From positions 4,216,001 to 4,280,000 of the forward strand of contig CM082589.2 in NCBI GenBank assembly GCA_040954595.2: DNA of 64,000 bases. Direction: 5' to 3'. This DNA is from Balanoglossus misakiensis (lineage: Eukaryota > Hemichordata). Made by a program: the position numbers and the translations under genes. Positions 1 through 14,239 of the stretch are shown here, one piece after another; within the stretch, counting starts at the first letter, position 1, and the number at the start of each line of letters is the position of its first letter. A model generated the notes under the pieces. That model ran no database searches. It saw nothing but the letters and a program-made list of their open reading frames with translations, and was not told the DNA's origin.

Positions 1-2425
1 TTTATGGTCGAAAGTCAAATATGTAATGGCAGTTGAATCATGGGAAGCATGCGACATCAACACATCTGGCGCATAAAATCCAGATTTGGTAAAGGCAAGG
101 ATATACATGCATGCTAAGACTGTTTTCGTTGTCGATATGGTTTGTGGACATGCTAGAATCTCTGACAAGTTTTTCAATCGTAATAACCGCGCCTTTCCAG
201 CTTTCATATAGTTTCTCTTATAATGGAATAACGTACGTTTCATTGTGGTTTATTCTGTTCCAAATAACTTTATGATGTCTACCATTTATACGTCACAGTA
301 TGTCTTCACTGACTGCATGGGACCAGAAAAAGTACCACACTATTTTCAGAGGTCTACTCAGCACAAAATCATTAGGAGAAATAATGACCACATATGGGAA
401 TACAAAGCTTCGAACGTATAACACTGGCTGATAGATTCTGACGCTAACGATAGCAAATATTGCGTCTTATCCTTTAATAGCCGCGCAAGATCGCCAAACG
501 GCGCCAAAAGTCCAAGTCTGTCTGCTGTTATATTAAGTTGATCACACTGGATATGTGTTTCAATGCCCCCCAAAGGATGTGTCCGTAATATTTGTTCCCA
601 GATTTGTTGGACTTGGCTCGCAATGGGACGAGTGTGTTTCAACTATAAATAATTCGCTTCTTGTAGTTTCAAAGTAAACGGTGTCATTTAGGGGATATTT
701 GTCAGGAGTCTGTGATTATCTCTATATTACTGTTATATTGTTGTTTTCTTTTGACTGCCGCATTTATTTCGAAAACGTTTGACTGAATTTCAATAACTTT
801 GGATTTGAGTTCACGTGAACAAACGTTGGACACTCAGGTTTTATATATAACAAGTGGCCTCTGAAATGGAAGCCAGCTAGCAGAAAATGTGTTTTTTAAA
901 AATGAAAATCATCTCGATTGTCGTCTGTACCACTACTGCCGACAGGGACACCCCTTTGCCTTGCAGGTATCGCTCCTTTAGCGAGATGAATTCGCGAGAG
1001 AGAGAAAAGCGGTATCGTTTGATCTACCGTAGAGGACTATTTCGCATTGTATGTGGCCTGCGGGGCACGGCGATGCATGCGGCAGTGAGTAATAACCGAT
1101 ATTGTAGCCATGAAGTTCAAGTTGTGATTAAACGCTGTGAAGTGACTGGCTTGCCGTGCAGCATGCTGGGAAGAGAGAACAGCACATGCGTATTAACCTG
1201 CCCCCTTTTTTATACTAATGAGCACCATTGAGTATACTCGTATGTGCCAATTTTGTAAACTATTAGCAATTACATCATATAAATCCTGGTCTCCTTACCT
1301 TCTCTTGGCCAATCAACACAGTTAATTGCAATGGTTTCCAACGTTGAAATTGCCACCAAATGTTTACAAAGTCGGCCTCATGTATCTCACGCATGTGCAG
1401 ACGAGGGTGATCACCATTCGATTGCTCTTGACATAACTTGATTGAACCTATCGATTGAAAAACGTGAAGACGTGTCATGTTCAGGGAAAGCATTCGTCCT
1501 GGCAAAGGCGCCCCAGGCGCTGTGTCACTCGGCCACCACGTGTCTCCAGCGCTGCATTTAATATACACCGGGTATGACAGACGTGTTAGTGCGTGAAAAA
1601 CCGACCGCTGATTAATATTCGCATTCATTGATCCGGTCAGCTGGGCATCGCCGCGAGAATGCATCAAGTTTTTTTATTTCCAAAACGGTGAACATAAATA
1701 TGGCGATAACCTTTTTGTGAAAATTCATTTTGACAGACAGATGGACACCGCGTCTGTTCATTTTACGGGACGCGATCAATTGTGACTGACCAAGTGACAG
1801 AGCACCTCCAAAGTTCTCTCTCCTGAAAGTTTTATCGATAACACGTTGACCTTCTAAAAGTAGTCTGTAGATAACTACAATCATGGGGATTGTAGGGGGC
1901 GACATAAAAGCAACGCTCGTAAAATCTCGTACAATAGCAAAGAAGGATAACATAGCATTTGTGGCTTATGTTGTCATCTTATCCAAGACAGAGGGCGCAC
2001 GACAATAAAGACCAAAGCGAAAAGCTATTTATGGTCTGGTCTTTTCGCATGGTATTTTACTGCTCTTAGAGGACTTAATGTACACCAATGTACTTCAGAC
2101 TATCTTATATAATCACGATGACTTTAGGTAATCTACAGGGAGAATGAAACGTAGAAAATTACAAATTCCAAATCGAGGGACAGTGTCAGGGTGTCTGTAG
2201 CATCCATCCATCCAACCTAAACCACAAATTCGTACTTCTGATTTCACTGTGTGGTGGCGCTCTCTGTACATGTAAAATTGCGAAGCATGCAAATACACAA
2301 TACTTCCAAAATATGCATGTCGGACGAGTAACCTTACGGCGAAATAACCTTCATTGGTTAATTAAGCTGATATTTCAGAATAGCTAATTAAAATAAATGA
2401 ATAATGGATTGCAAGCGGTACAAAA
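1..2425. other. Left flank, no gene recognised
   Basis: Short chance-length open frames on both strands, none with a recognisable family motif or a convincing exon structure. No RNA gene is seen. Confidence 0.5.
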
Positions 2426-2469
2426 ATGACAGAAAGGGAGATTGTGGGGGAGGAGGCATTAGTGGGCAA

Positions 2470-2695
2470 CCGTACGCAGGTGCACGTGGGTGTCTGGATG
2501 AAGCGCGCCCCCAGGACTCTGATGTGTGTTGTTCCCCGTGTTCCGCCGGCGAGGGACTGTGATTTCACTTCAGGGGGCACGGTGATTTTCCGTCGGTCGA
2601 ACACCGACGCCTTCGGGCCCGCATCGAGTACGATGCGCCGAAGGCTGCTGACTAATACATGGAACTCTCTCATTGGCACGTGGGCGTCCAGCCAT
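2470..2695 (-). other. Weak candidate coding exon (GC-rich patch)
   Basis: A GC-rich block in AT-rich surroundings. The minus strand is open from a possible acceptor (TACCTGCAG at 2696) and reads through VPPEVKSQSLAGG and VLGARFIQTPTCTC, faintly like an IPT/TIG-type beta fold (GGT..., G..F...C.C). The plus strand is also open and ends at a possible donor (CTGCAG|GTATAA), so the strand is uncertain. There is no clear donor on the minus strand. It could be a remnant or chance. Confidence 0.2.
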
Positions 2696-4505
2696 CTGCA
2701 GGTATAACAACCGCACATTCTTTGGGAGAGCGATAAATATTTCAGAATGTGAACGTGTATACGCCGGCTGCCCGGAGGTCAAGAAGCACTTAAACAATTT
2801 CTCACCAACTTCGACCCATTGAAGTTTCATTAAATATACATAGCGTGAAATCAGAATCGTTTTAGCAGCGATCCAAATGAGGAGAAGACTCGTTGATAAC
2901 ATGACATGGGACCAATAACGGCCGCTATTATCTGATTCGTAAGACTCGACCCAGATAAATGCGAAAAAAGTCGACTCCCAGTTAATCTTCTGTTCTCGTT
3001 TCCTAGTCGTGGTGCTTCCTCTGAATAAATGGGTTAATTGCTAAATGTCTTAGATGAGCATGTCAAGAACAAGACGAATACCAAAGCGCATCGAAGCGGA
3101 TTTTTTTTCAAATATAACCATGGCTTTTCAAGATACTCACATGCATTTCAAGTCCGAGAGCAACCGCTGAATTCAAACCAACAGGACATACCCGACGTGC
3201 CTGGGCGAGCTGAATTTCAACACCGAGCTCCCACTTGGATTACAAGATACCAGCCCCCGTCACTCATGGCCGAGTGCAACTTGTCTGTTTTCTGTTCGGC
3301 TCACGCCAATTGACTGCCGTTGCCGAGAGTCAAAAATCAAAAATCCTTACGTAATATTCAAAATACCCAGGTGTACGGCTACTACAGCTAACGCTATGTT
3401 AATGACGTACACCCTTATTGTTCATCCACCATTGATATTTAAATGCTATGCATTCGTAGTACAATCGTCACAAGACGAAAGTACAGAAGAGGGTCAAGAT
3501 ACGGTGCTCATAGTTCTTGTATGTATAGCGTCAAGAATTATCGAAAAAATATCCACGATACTGGATAGAATTACACAGAAAACTAAGTAAATGGGAAGTA
3601 TTAAGAATTCTAAGCGTTTTTCGTTTGTAGACATTGCATATTGAGGGCGTATTATGCAGTTAAGAGCATCATTTCTTATTCAATTGGTGTAGTGTTCCAC
3701 TATAGGGACACTAGCATTTCCGGTGTACGTGAGGTGGATAACGGCACGGTACACACGCTTGCCAACAAACTGTTCTGTTTGTAGACCTTCACGAATGGAA
3801 ATTGATTCTCGGTTTCAATCATATGTACAAGATAAAGCGATAAGCCCATGTGGTAAACCGGGTCACGGCACCGCTACAAGCGTTTGAGTTCAATTGACTT
3901 TCATTAAAAAGCGATATTTAGAAAAATCGTGGAATTGACCCGTTATTACCATTTCATTAGTTGCGTATTTTCGGCCTCAAATACGCCGAACATTTGTGTA
4001 CACAAACGTGCGGCGTATGCGACGCGGCTAAAAACCTTAGTAAATCAAGGCTGATTTCCTTGGCGACTGTATGGCTGCCTATAAGGAGACTGTCTTGGTC
4101 AAATCCATGCATACTGCTACACTTGTTGCGTTTTTTTTACAAGATCACAGCCTGTTCTGCCATCTGAAATAGCAGCTATAAGTAGCAACCTAAAATAACA
4201 TTAGTTAAGAGTGCCCTCAAGCGGCGGACTGGGGTCTCTTACGGCGCAAGATATTAGCGAAGCAGTGATTCTATTCTCATCGTGTGGCCCAATCAAGGCG
4301 AATCAATTGGGCAGAAAATTTGTACAAAAAGGGGGGAAGCAGAACTGAAAAGGCTTCCTAAGCCTCTCGCTTCGTCGTCGAATTTAAATTAGAAGGTTTA
4401 TATGGGGAAGTATGAACATTGGCACATGGGCATTAAATTGCGTGATGTACATGCGAATACTTTCAAGTCCCTGTTCAGTTACGCTTGAGTTGAAATCCGG
4501 ACCTG

Positions 4506-4525
4506 GTATACATGTACATGTATAC
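4506..4525. repeat. Perfect 20-bp palindrome
   Basis: The word gtatacatgtacatgtatac equals its own reverse complement. Related tacatgtacatg words recur elsewhere, for example at about 23664 and 23690. Confidence 0.95.
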
Positions 4526-5180
4526 ACGCCATTCTGTGGTTATGTAGTCGCCATCTTGGATTCACTGAATCACAGGTTTGTACTAAACATCTCTCTTTGT
4601 GTTGCTACGTTCGGAAAGTAGGTTTTACTGGGCCCTGATATGAAAAGAAGAAACTAAAGTTTCAGATGTTGCAACACGCTTTCTCGTTTCTGCATGCACG
4701 TGCCATCGACGGACGTTTGCGGCATGGGGAATTTCGGAAAACCCGCCGAGTATTGACGAACGCGTGACGCGCTCCGCCAGCAGCGGAGAATATTAAAGGG
4801 AAACGATGCATCTAATTATGTTGGCCTTCTTTAGTTATTCATGACGCCCTAATGGCGGTCTGGATTGACCTATTATCCTCAGAGCGTTCAGAGCCATGGC
4901 CAAGATAATAAAATATGCCAGCACCATCTGAAATACGATTCAACGGAACCCCGAGAGAAAAACAATGGAAAACTGCTCATTGTTCGCTAGTGAAAATAAA
5001 TTACGGCATCACAGATGAGAAAAACATGTTGACGTTTCACTCAAAGAAAACGGCTGTACTTTAAACACCGGATTCTGTCTTGCTCAAGGTAACGGGTAAC
5101 GTCTTCCCAGAAATGATTACACCTTGGGGATGAGACCCGAGAAGGTAAACAGGATCATCATATAGAGATAACGCACACGT

Positions 5181-5224
5181 CATCCATCCATCCATCCATC
5201 CATCCATCCATCCATCCATCCATC
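5181..5224. repeat. (CATC)n microsatellite, 11 units
   Basis: Eleven uninterrupted CATC units. Confidence 0.98.
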
Positions 5225-7350
5225 TTTTTATCTATCTCATCAATGAAGACCAATGAAGTCAGTCTGTGCGTGCCTGTCATAGTCTAGATCGCCCTCTAAC
5301 GATAATGATATCAAAGCTATCACTTATGGGATAAAAATTGAACTTGAATACTATTCACCAACATTTAAATACATTAAAATTAATTTAACAATTCCACGTA
5401 ATGTATGGGGGAAGCGCGTGTACATCACCACCGTTACAAAAACCACGGCCAAACGACTTGAATCCCCAGATTTTAGGCAGGAAGACAGGTAAGACCTTTC
5501 GCTTTGAAAATTTCACGTACGATACGAGCAAAGCAGGTGCAGCGGACTCAGTTTATAGTTGGACCGCAGCTAGAAGTATAATATTTTCCCCATAAAGATT
5601 GATTTACACAAGGCGACGGATCATTCATACAACTGTCGCGATCCATTTGATGTCAATCAGCAGTGATGAAAAACAGTGATAAATGCCTCAACTAAACTAT
5701 GCACTAAATCCGGCGTAGCTTCAGTGCAACCATAATGCATCAATAAAGACACGGTTTTTAGGAAACCACTCTGGGATGTACGTACAAAGACCACGCGAGT
5801 GCAATTCACTGCCGTCTTTTGTAATGTTACGTTGCAGGGACGGTGATATTGACGCGCCGTCGTACTATGAATGCGGAGTGAATACAGTCTGGTTTCCGTC
5901 AGTTCTGGTCGGGTCCCAAAGCGCCAAAGTAAAACTAAACGCAGCGATGAGATGAGACGATATCAATACTTGCACAATAATCCACTGAAGCAGAAAGAAG
6001 CGCATTTTTTTCAACAGTTCGATTTGTTTAGTTCGACTTTTTTCCTGACCGAATCGTAGTCCTGTCACGGAGATGTTTACGTGCAGCAGAGGTGCCCCCG
6101 GTGGCTGATTGCTGTCGACTTACAAAATATGCCGAGCGATGAAGAAAAATGGCCAGCACGTATGTGGCAAATAAACAACAAATATGACTAAGGTGATTTC
6201 TGGCGATAATAATGACGATAAACGACGCATTATGGCATGGTGTGTTCGCGGAGTTCTTCTTTCAGTGATATTGCAGTAAAGTCGAGACGAAGGACAAAAC
6301 ACTTACTAGTACGACACACAGACATCGTGGTTGAAAAAACAGCCTCGTTTATCTCCCTAGTAAGCCAAAAAAAGTCCTGTCAAATGGTCGAATTCGATAA
6401 TAGGCTCAAGGTAGCAGTAAATCTAGAGGAGGGATTCCAAGAATGACTAGTAATAACCCTCTCACTCTGTTCGGTTAGTGGTGAGGTTTTGAATTTTTCA
6501 GAATGTTTACAGGAAGTAAGACTTATAGAGTGTTTCAACGTCTCCGAACTCAGTGGTTTGCTATAAAAGTGACCGTAATGTGTGAAGGCCGTGTTGAAAC
6601 TCAGATATGGATACACATCTACGAAAGTGTCGCTTAGCGGAATGATCCCCCCCCCCAGAACCAATCTAAAGTCTTCGGTTCACATTAGTTTCACGATCCA
6701 TCTTTCAAAAAAAAGTTTACTATTTTCATGGAAGGGGTAATAGTATGTAACGTCTACTTTGTAGTTTTGAGATTACGCCTTGTGAATGACCGTTGAAATC
6801 TGCTCTAACCTAATACGCACAAGTTATTAGGAAGTTGACTTATTAACAGATAATTAATTTATCGTAGATGATATCTGGTGACATAATGACGCATAAATCT
6901 GTAGGTACATTATGCGCATGCGTATGTTTTCTAGGTTGATGGATTGATGAATCGCGGAGAGCATGCGAAGATGGTCAAACTTATTGTTCTGAAACAAGAC
7001 TTGTGACAAGAGACCACTGGACTCGTATTTCTTTAAAATGTCACAGAGAACTCCGTACTACCACGTAGAAGTTTAACGAACCGCGTAACGCTGCTGTTTA
7101 TTGTCGCTCGTTTGCTTCACCGTATCCCGGAGACTCGTAAAAGGAGCGGCGTCCCACGAATTCTAAACGCTTTCCTCATAATTCATAACTACACGCGCTT
7201 AAGAAGGTATTCACATTTACAGCCTTTAAAGTTCGATTCTATCGTGAAACATGTATCTTTTTGCCGTTAAACAATTTATTTTAATAGTCTCAGCGAGGGT
7301 GGTTATATAAAAGCGCCATTTTAGCACTAGCCTTGTTACATTTCAACGCT

Positions 7351-7410
7351 ATGGAAGTAAACTTAGTATAAGCATATAGGCCTATATGCTTAAACTAAGC
7401 TTACTTTCAT
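7351..7410. repeat. 60-bp near-perfect palindrome without a loop
   Basis: The arms 7351-7380 and 7381-7410 pair at 27 of 30 positions about an axis at 7380/7381 (centre agcatataggcctatatgct). Pairing stops abruptly outside the arms. It could extrude as a cruciform or be the remains of a fold-back element. Confidence 0.95.
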
Positions 7411-10400
7411 GGACAGGAACCTGCATTTGATTGTCCAGTTTCGGTAAGTCTAGTCTACTGTCTGTAAAGTAGTAAATGACTCGCACAATTATAACAGGTA
7501 AGTCTCACCAATAATAAGGTACCTTGAAGGGTACGTGACTACAAATTTTGATCGAAAATGTTTATGTCAAATATTTCGCTCCCCAAATAAGATGTCGTGC
7601 TTTCCCTCTTTTTAATATTTTATGCCTTCCTTAAGATTACCTAATAGCGTCTCTACTTAGTCTGCCTTAATTTAACGGCCGTTCCGCGGAGGTTTCTACG
7701 CAAGTTCCGACCACGTCGTCGACCCTGTCCGTAAATTATACAATTCTCGGCAAAGACGTGGTCTGTCTTGATTGTTCACAAGAATCGCAATTTTACTGTT
7801 CGTTCGGGAAAGCGCCACGAGAATGCTAGAATGTAGTTATTTTAAGTGGTATAGGCAGTTTATTAGTCACATTTTCCCTGCTTGTCCTATCATTTATCTC
7901 AGAGTCTGTAAGTCTGCTGTGCTTTATCATTCTCTGGCTTCCCTACACCCAATTCAAAAAAGTTATTTCACCGAGAAAATCAATCAAAGCGCGGTAAGTA
8001 ATCGAGAACACCCGCGGCAAAAGCGAACGGACGCTTCGGTTGACTCGAAAGTGAAGATTGCGATGTCTGTCCGATTTTTATCAAAATTCTGACAGCCGCA
8101 CGAAGGCGTCCAGGAACGTCTTCGCTGACTGCGACCAGAAAAGGAAAAGTGGCCTTTCCCTCCGTGTATTATGTCTATTTAAGTGTATTGGTAAACTGGG
8201 TTAGATCTCGAGATACCTGTATGAGGAAAGTCACGGCGACATTGAAATAAAATGACTAGCCTTCGATATGTATTAGAGGTAGCTGGGCCACGGTGTCTAT
8301 CCTGTGTGATCGCATGTAGAACAATACGAACACTAACTGGCGGCGACCTCAATATTGTCGTCATCCTTCGGGAAAATGACTTTGGCATGTAGTTGGAAAA
8401 CTCGGGTTATCGAATTAGCTGGTGTGGGTCTGTACATCTCCTGTGGTAGACGCAAATGAGGACAGCCGCACAATACGAGTCGTTCGCGTTGCATATATTG
8501 GAATATATATCGAGATATATATAGGTTAATACCTACAACCACGCCTTGGTAAATTCCGCCCATTCAGACATGTTTGGGCAGAGTGTCTTATAACTGTCAC
8601 TAGAGGTTTTCTTTCCCTTTTCTTTAACACAGACCGGATATGTATATACATCCATATAAATATAAACACATATACTGCATAAACATATATAAACATATAA
8701 AGACTGAAGACACATGTACAAGTTCATGAAGGAATATAGAGTTGAGTTCGTGCGCAAAGTCAATCCTGAATAAAATCTGTCACCTATATACAAAGCAATG
8801 GATATCGTGGACATAAATTATAGTTTAGAGTAACGGAAGTCAATAGCCACTCTTCAATCTTTCCGGCCTTTGCGCACCGAAAGCCCTAACAGTGGCCGTT
8901 ATTATTTGCCTGTCAAGATGACTTTCATAGCTCGCCTTTTTCTATACGTATCGTTGTGTGTCGGCCTTCCTGTCTCTGATTTCCCTTGAGTAAGAGTGGC
9001 AATCACAAACAAAAGAGCGAGTAAAATGACTGGATGTAAATTGCAAAACGCGCCCGAGATGCTATGAAGCGCCCTGTACAACTTAATGCCCGCTTTTTGG
9101 TCGCCTAATTGAAATGTCGTTAAATCAACGACCTTTAGGCATTACCCCAATAAAATGATCCATTCATTTGCCGTGACTCTGTCGACGTTTACTGCCTCGC
9201 GCTCTAAGGAGGAATACCGACCGTGAAATTGACCTACACATTGTAAGTGTGCCTCGTTAATGACATGAGTAGGCCCGGAGATATTAAAAAGCATTTGCCT
9301 CCCTTCTATACTCCACGAATGACGTCAGTCTTGGCTGGGACCTAAAACAGTTTGGAATTATAAACAAATGTGCATGGGAATAAATTATGTAAATCAGCCG
9401 ATGCGACAGAGAAACAAGATTAAGTTTTAACTTTAAGGCAGTGTTTTCTTCTGTGTTCATTGTCTACCTTGATGTTGTTGACTGTCCATATAGTCAGCAA
9501 TATTCTCAAAGCTCGTAAACTCCACAATGCTTGTTCTGACGTATTTCTTGCGCACCAAGCTGTTCGGAGAACTTAATCGAGAAACAGTATTTCATTTTTT
9601 TCCCCAATTCTGAATCCCGGTACCTTACAGCATTCTTCTGTTTGCTAGCTGGCTGTTTTTTATCACGCAGATTTAAAGATTTGTGTTTTGGCTCTAGGGC
9701 TTAATCCACATACGGTGCGCATTCCCTGTCACTCTCCCCGAGACACGCCACAGAGCCCGCGTAGATGTTTAATGTACGTTGGCATTTCAGACTAAACTCA
9801 ATTAAACCTATACCGCAGTGGCAACAACGGAAATAAACGTTTCTTTTTCATAATTCTACTGCCTTCAGCTAACCTGTCCCGCGGGAAATAGATGAAATGA
9901 ACGATATCAAACAGTGAGCTTACAGCGATAGCCGAAGAGAACGTGTTCATAGGGGTTAAATGTATTGAATTGCCTCGACTTGCATTAAAAATATCCGGGC
10001 ACGATGAACTTTTGCAGCAAAGGCTCTGGCCTTCAAAAATCCCTTCAAACTAAATTGCATCATCCTCATCATTTCTAATCAGGGACTACAGGTATTATTT
10101 TTTTGTTTTGGACAGTTTTGTATGTTTTGTTGCTTTAGGGGTTAAATGATCGAAAATAAAAATTAGACATATAAATCAGAATTGGCTACGCGTTTTTGCA
10201 CTGCCGCTGGAGACAAGAAACTATTGGAATCTTTTAATGTCACAGTGTGATACGGTATAGCGATGTTGCATACAATATCGTCTTTTGGGTAAGAAAAGTA
10301 ATATCGTAATGAACGGATTGCCCTTTAACGGTTAGTGGGCACGAGTTCGCATGCAGCTCGCTTAGACATTCTGGTAAATGTGTCGTAACAAAATGACACT

Positions 10401-12308
10401 AGAGATCGGTGTGTCTTGTCACTGTCACCAACTCCCAAATGACTATCAGAACTCGCCTGTCGGGTTTTTTCCCCCTTAACTCTCCATTTGATACAGAACC
10501 TCTCGTCATTGCCACACGCAGTCAAGCATTACGAAGAAATGACAAACGGGCATCTATTTATTGTTGAACCAACCCAAGCGTCTATCATTTAGCACTGATT
10601 CTATATGCATTGGCCACATGATTGACCATCATAAATCACACACGCCATAGTCATTCTCTATAACTGCCGGGCAATGAATTGACCATCATCATTTAAAGGC
10701 CAACAGTCGTCTTATGCGCATGTGCGTCATTTTGTGTGAAAAACATTTCGCCCAATCCAAATGTTCTGCAATTTTGCGTTTGACGCATTCAAATAGTGGA
10801 CTTCCATATTTAGTCACCGGCATTTAGATAACCCAACGACCTACATGTACCTTGCAGTGTGTGCTATCAACTCTCACTGCATACTAGTCGGTGTCACAGA
10901 TCGTTAACGTATCTAGGCATAGAACCTCACACAATTATGAAACATTGCTTAATTATTCGCCTACCTCTGATATAACACGTTCAAATGACACTTGCGTCTC
11001 AGGGGCCACGCGTTGAAAATAAAGCGAGTCTTGCAATCGTCTTATATCTGTTGAGAATTCGAAGATGAAAATAATATTGGCATTTAATTCATCATGATCC
11101 AAAAGAAAAGTTTCCTCCAAAAAAAAGATGAAACTAAACTTAATTGCTTTGTTTACGGTACGGCGCAATATCAATCGGGAAGATAATTGAAGCGTGTTTG
11201 TCTTCAAGAAAGAGTTTTATTGGATTTTGATGCACGAGATAAAAGTGTTGGGTCTCTAGGCGAGCTTGTTAGCCGGAGAAAAACGGGATAATTGATGGCG
11301 AGGTCTTGATGAGAAGCATCGGCGCGCAGTGATAGCTTCTCCCCAGTGGACGGTGTGATGCGTGCGATGCTTCCGAAAGAAATAGGGCCACGCACTTTGC
11401 CTGAAGTATTCGCAGAGATGCGTCCAAATGCTGCTCGGCCGACAGATGCGCTACGCGGTCGCTGAATTCAGCGGGGCAATAAGCTGAAGTCGAATAACTA
11501 AGCATACATGCCGTGTGGAGAATAAAACAGGAATATACTTTTGCCTGGGATAGCCTTTCGCACAACTACAGAATTTCGCGAACCCTCACGGCCCGTATAC
11601 GTCAATAGTCTGGGCAATTTTGTGACGTGTTATAATAATACGGGGTCGAGACTAAGAACGGTTTAACTGAATTGTGACAGGTCTGGAAAAGAATTACGTA
11701 TCAAGAGCAAAAACGACAGCATGCAAGAAATTAAATCAAGTATTCCATACATCAACAAAGGGACACCGCGTGTTCTTCAGAAATCTCACCAGAGAGTACC
11801 ATAGATGCATTTCAAAAGAGCCCCTCATTGTTACTCTTCTCGGCCTTTAAGAGCTACATATTGAATCATCCCTGAATGTGGCATTTGAAATTAGTTTAAC
11901 ATTAATACCGCAGTGTTGAATGTTATGATTTCTATACTAGCGAGTACAATGGTTACAACTGGACAAAAAATATAAATTAATTCCTGTCATTAAAGGAGAT
12001 TAAACACACGCCCTTGGGCGAGGAGAAATGTACATGTATTAAATTTACAGAATCCATAGAGGTGAATGCATTGTCGGTTACGATATCGATTGGATGCGAT
12101 TTTGTAATGGAATAGTTTGTACAGCAAACATATCCCTTTATTTGATTTTAATGACATCAAAATTCCCTTTTTGTCCAAGGCCAATAAATCGGTTTGTGCA
12201 GATATCGCCTTCAATCGTGTGCCAATAATTGCCCGATTACACGTATACGTATTATGTAGCTTTTTTCGAGCATTTAATTGTATGACCATTTGATTATCGT
12301 TTTGCAGC

Positions 12309-12316
12309 TGACGTCA
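12309..12316. promoter_or_regulatory. Palindromic CRE motif TGACGTCA
   Basis: Full cAMP-response-element consensus about 115 bases upstream of an ATGGCGGCG...GTGAGT arrangement at 12431-12458. Other TGACGTCA words occur in the window (for example near 16026), so this alone is weak evidence for a promoter. Confidence 0.25.
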
Positions 12317-13128
12317 TGACACTTTTCAATTAATTGTAAGTTGCAGGTGATTGAATCGCCCGGATTCTGTGTATGGGATTTTCCATGACACGCGATTAGC
12401 AATGGGTATTTGTCTGAAATGGTTCGTAAAATGGCGGCGGATAGCATGAACGGTGAGTGAAAAACGGGTGTATCGACCACGTCAGACAGGAAATCGGTGA
12501 ATATTTAACGGAATCGATGTGTTTTGCTAAATTCTGACGGCAGAACACAGTTTTCTTCAGTGGTATTCCGGAGACACGCGGACTGATCGGCGGAGGATCC
12601 ACAGACATTTCTACCTCTATGTCAGTCAGGAATCTTATTAGTTGTGTGAAGACAGAGAGACGCAACGACCAATAAAACGTTAATCTAGTATCAACATCAT
12701 TGACTGCAAAGTACAACTTTCTTGTTTCTCGGCTATTCTGAGAATATAGTGATAAACGCGGCACTGTGGGACGTACAGGCCTAAACCTGCCACAACCTTC
12801 GAGACGAACTGTAACTTAGCGTCTTTGGCAAATCAGAGTACCATGAATGTAAATTAAAACACAACCCTTAAATCCAGTGCTCATTTGTGTTCAATTGGGA
12901 AAAGCTAAGTACCTTGGTTAAAAGCACACTTTAGGCTATCGAAGTACACTCAGGGTGACTCGTTCATGCATGTGTGTTATTACTTTGCGGCCGTTATCGA
13001 CCCTGTCCACATGTTACGCACATGCGCTCTGCGTTGCAACGATAAGTCGCCATTATTGAGGCTGGATCGATATGTCACGTCATTTAAGGTGGATAGTTCA
13101 TGAAAATACCATGTATACTTGCTACAGA

Positions 13129-13148
13129 CCCCCCCCCCCCCTTTTTTT
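13129..13148. repeat. C13/T7 homopolymer run
   Basis: Thirteen C followed directly by seven T. Confidence 0.97.
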
Positions 13149-14137
13149 ACCCTGCATCTTGCAGACCTTAAATCAGTCTACGAACCCTGATAAGCAAGAA
13201 AATGAATTTCGACAAGATGGGAAAATACACCCATAAACGTGGACAAGCGTCGCTTTAAAATTGAAACGACTTTATCTAGCGATTACATGTACAGGTCATT
13301 ATTCATGTCATCTGGTTCACAAGCCTGTGATACGAGTGGACGTATGGCGAGTTAATGGACTTTTTATTCGATAGCTTTGGCAATTTCCACGCTGGAGGCG
13401 ACGTTGTGTGGGTTTTGTCACGATGCTGTATCGCCAAAGTAAAACCAACTGGTTTCCAGGGAAATGTGACCCGTTTCAAACGAACGCTGGCTGGCTGAAA
13501 AATAAGGTCCCAGTGTTTACCAGAGTATGAATTTGACTCATGTGTACAGAGAACACCTCAGTAGATCACAATCAGAAAGTATGCGGTTTCGTTTCTAAAA
13601 GCAGGCAGCACATACTGCCGAGCCCAGACTAAAACCTTGCATTGTATTCCCATGGGGTAACCGCCCTGGGCATTAAAGTTTGGCCTTTAAGTTTCCACTA
13701 TTTACCCCGGAGATGTGAGTGTTTTATTCAATCGTTTGATCACCTTTCCACTCTCCGACACAATTCCCAATTCGGTATGGACGTGCTCCTTCTATGCTAC
13801 TGTTTTACAAGAATATTCAAACGACTGAGGAATGCCTCGTAGATACCACCGATTCTTATAATGAGGCACGGTATCTCAATTGACGTCATTTCTGCTCTGG
13901 TCGCCAGACACGAGAGGGAATTCCTCCGTGTGCGTGTTTTTTTTTCTCCGGTAAAACTCGCTGAACCGCCGGTCGCCAGAGCACTGCCCGTTCACCGCTT
14001 GTGGGCAGGACGATGACTCGTAAGTAACACAATTAGGCTCGCTCGCTCTACAGGTACAGCGCTCGGCCCATCGACAGCAACGTGCGTGAGTGCTCCTCAG
14101 CGCATACCGAGTTCCTACATGAAACTAGTTAGGAGTG

Positions 14138-14239
14138 AACCATTTGATTTCTGGTGGGTGGTGGTGGATTTGGGTATGACAGCAATTTTTAGTCCTCTGC
14201 ACCATCTGCCAACATCCATCCCCTTGAAATCAAATGGTT
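14138..14239. repeat. Inverted repeat with 14-bp perfect arms
   Basis: aaccatttgatttc at 14138-14151 is repeated in inverse at 14226-14239, with a 74-base spacer. Weaker pairing continues inward. It could be a small fold-back element. Confidence 0.8.

Noticed and set aside
358-642. 94-codon open frame on the minus strand with helix-like composition
   Set aside because: Begins at a TTG codon, has no clear splice acceptor and no family motif that I recognise; many frames of this length occur by chance in the window.
887-1231. 114-codon plus-strand open frame with ATG
   Set aside because: No domain, signal peptide or splice context; composition looks like chance.
12396-12764. 122-codon minus-strand open frame
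   Set aside because: No recognisable motif; low-complexity chance frame, and the opposite strand holds the more interesting ATGGCGGCG...GTGAGT arrangement.
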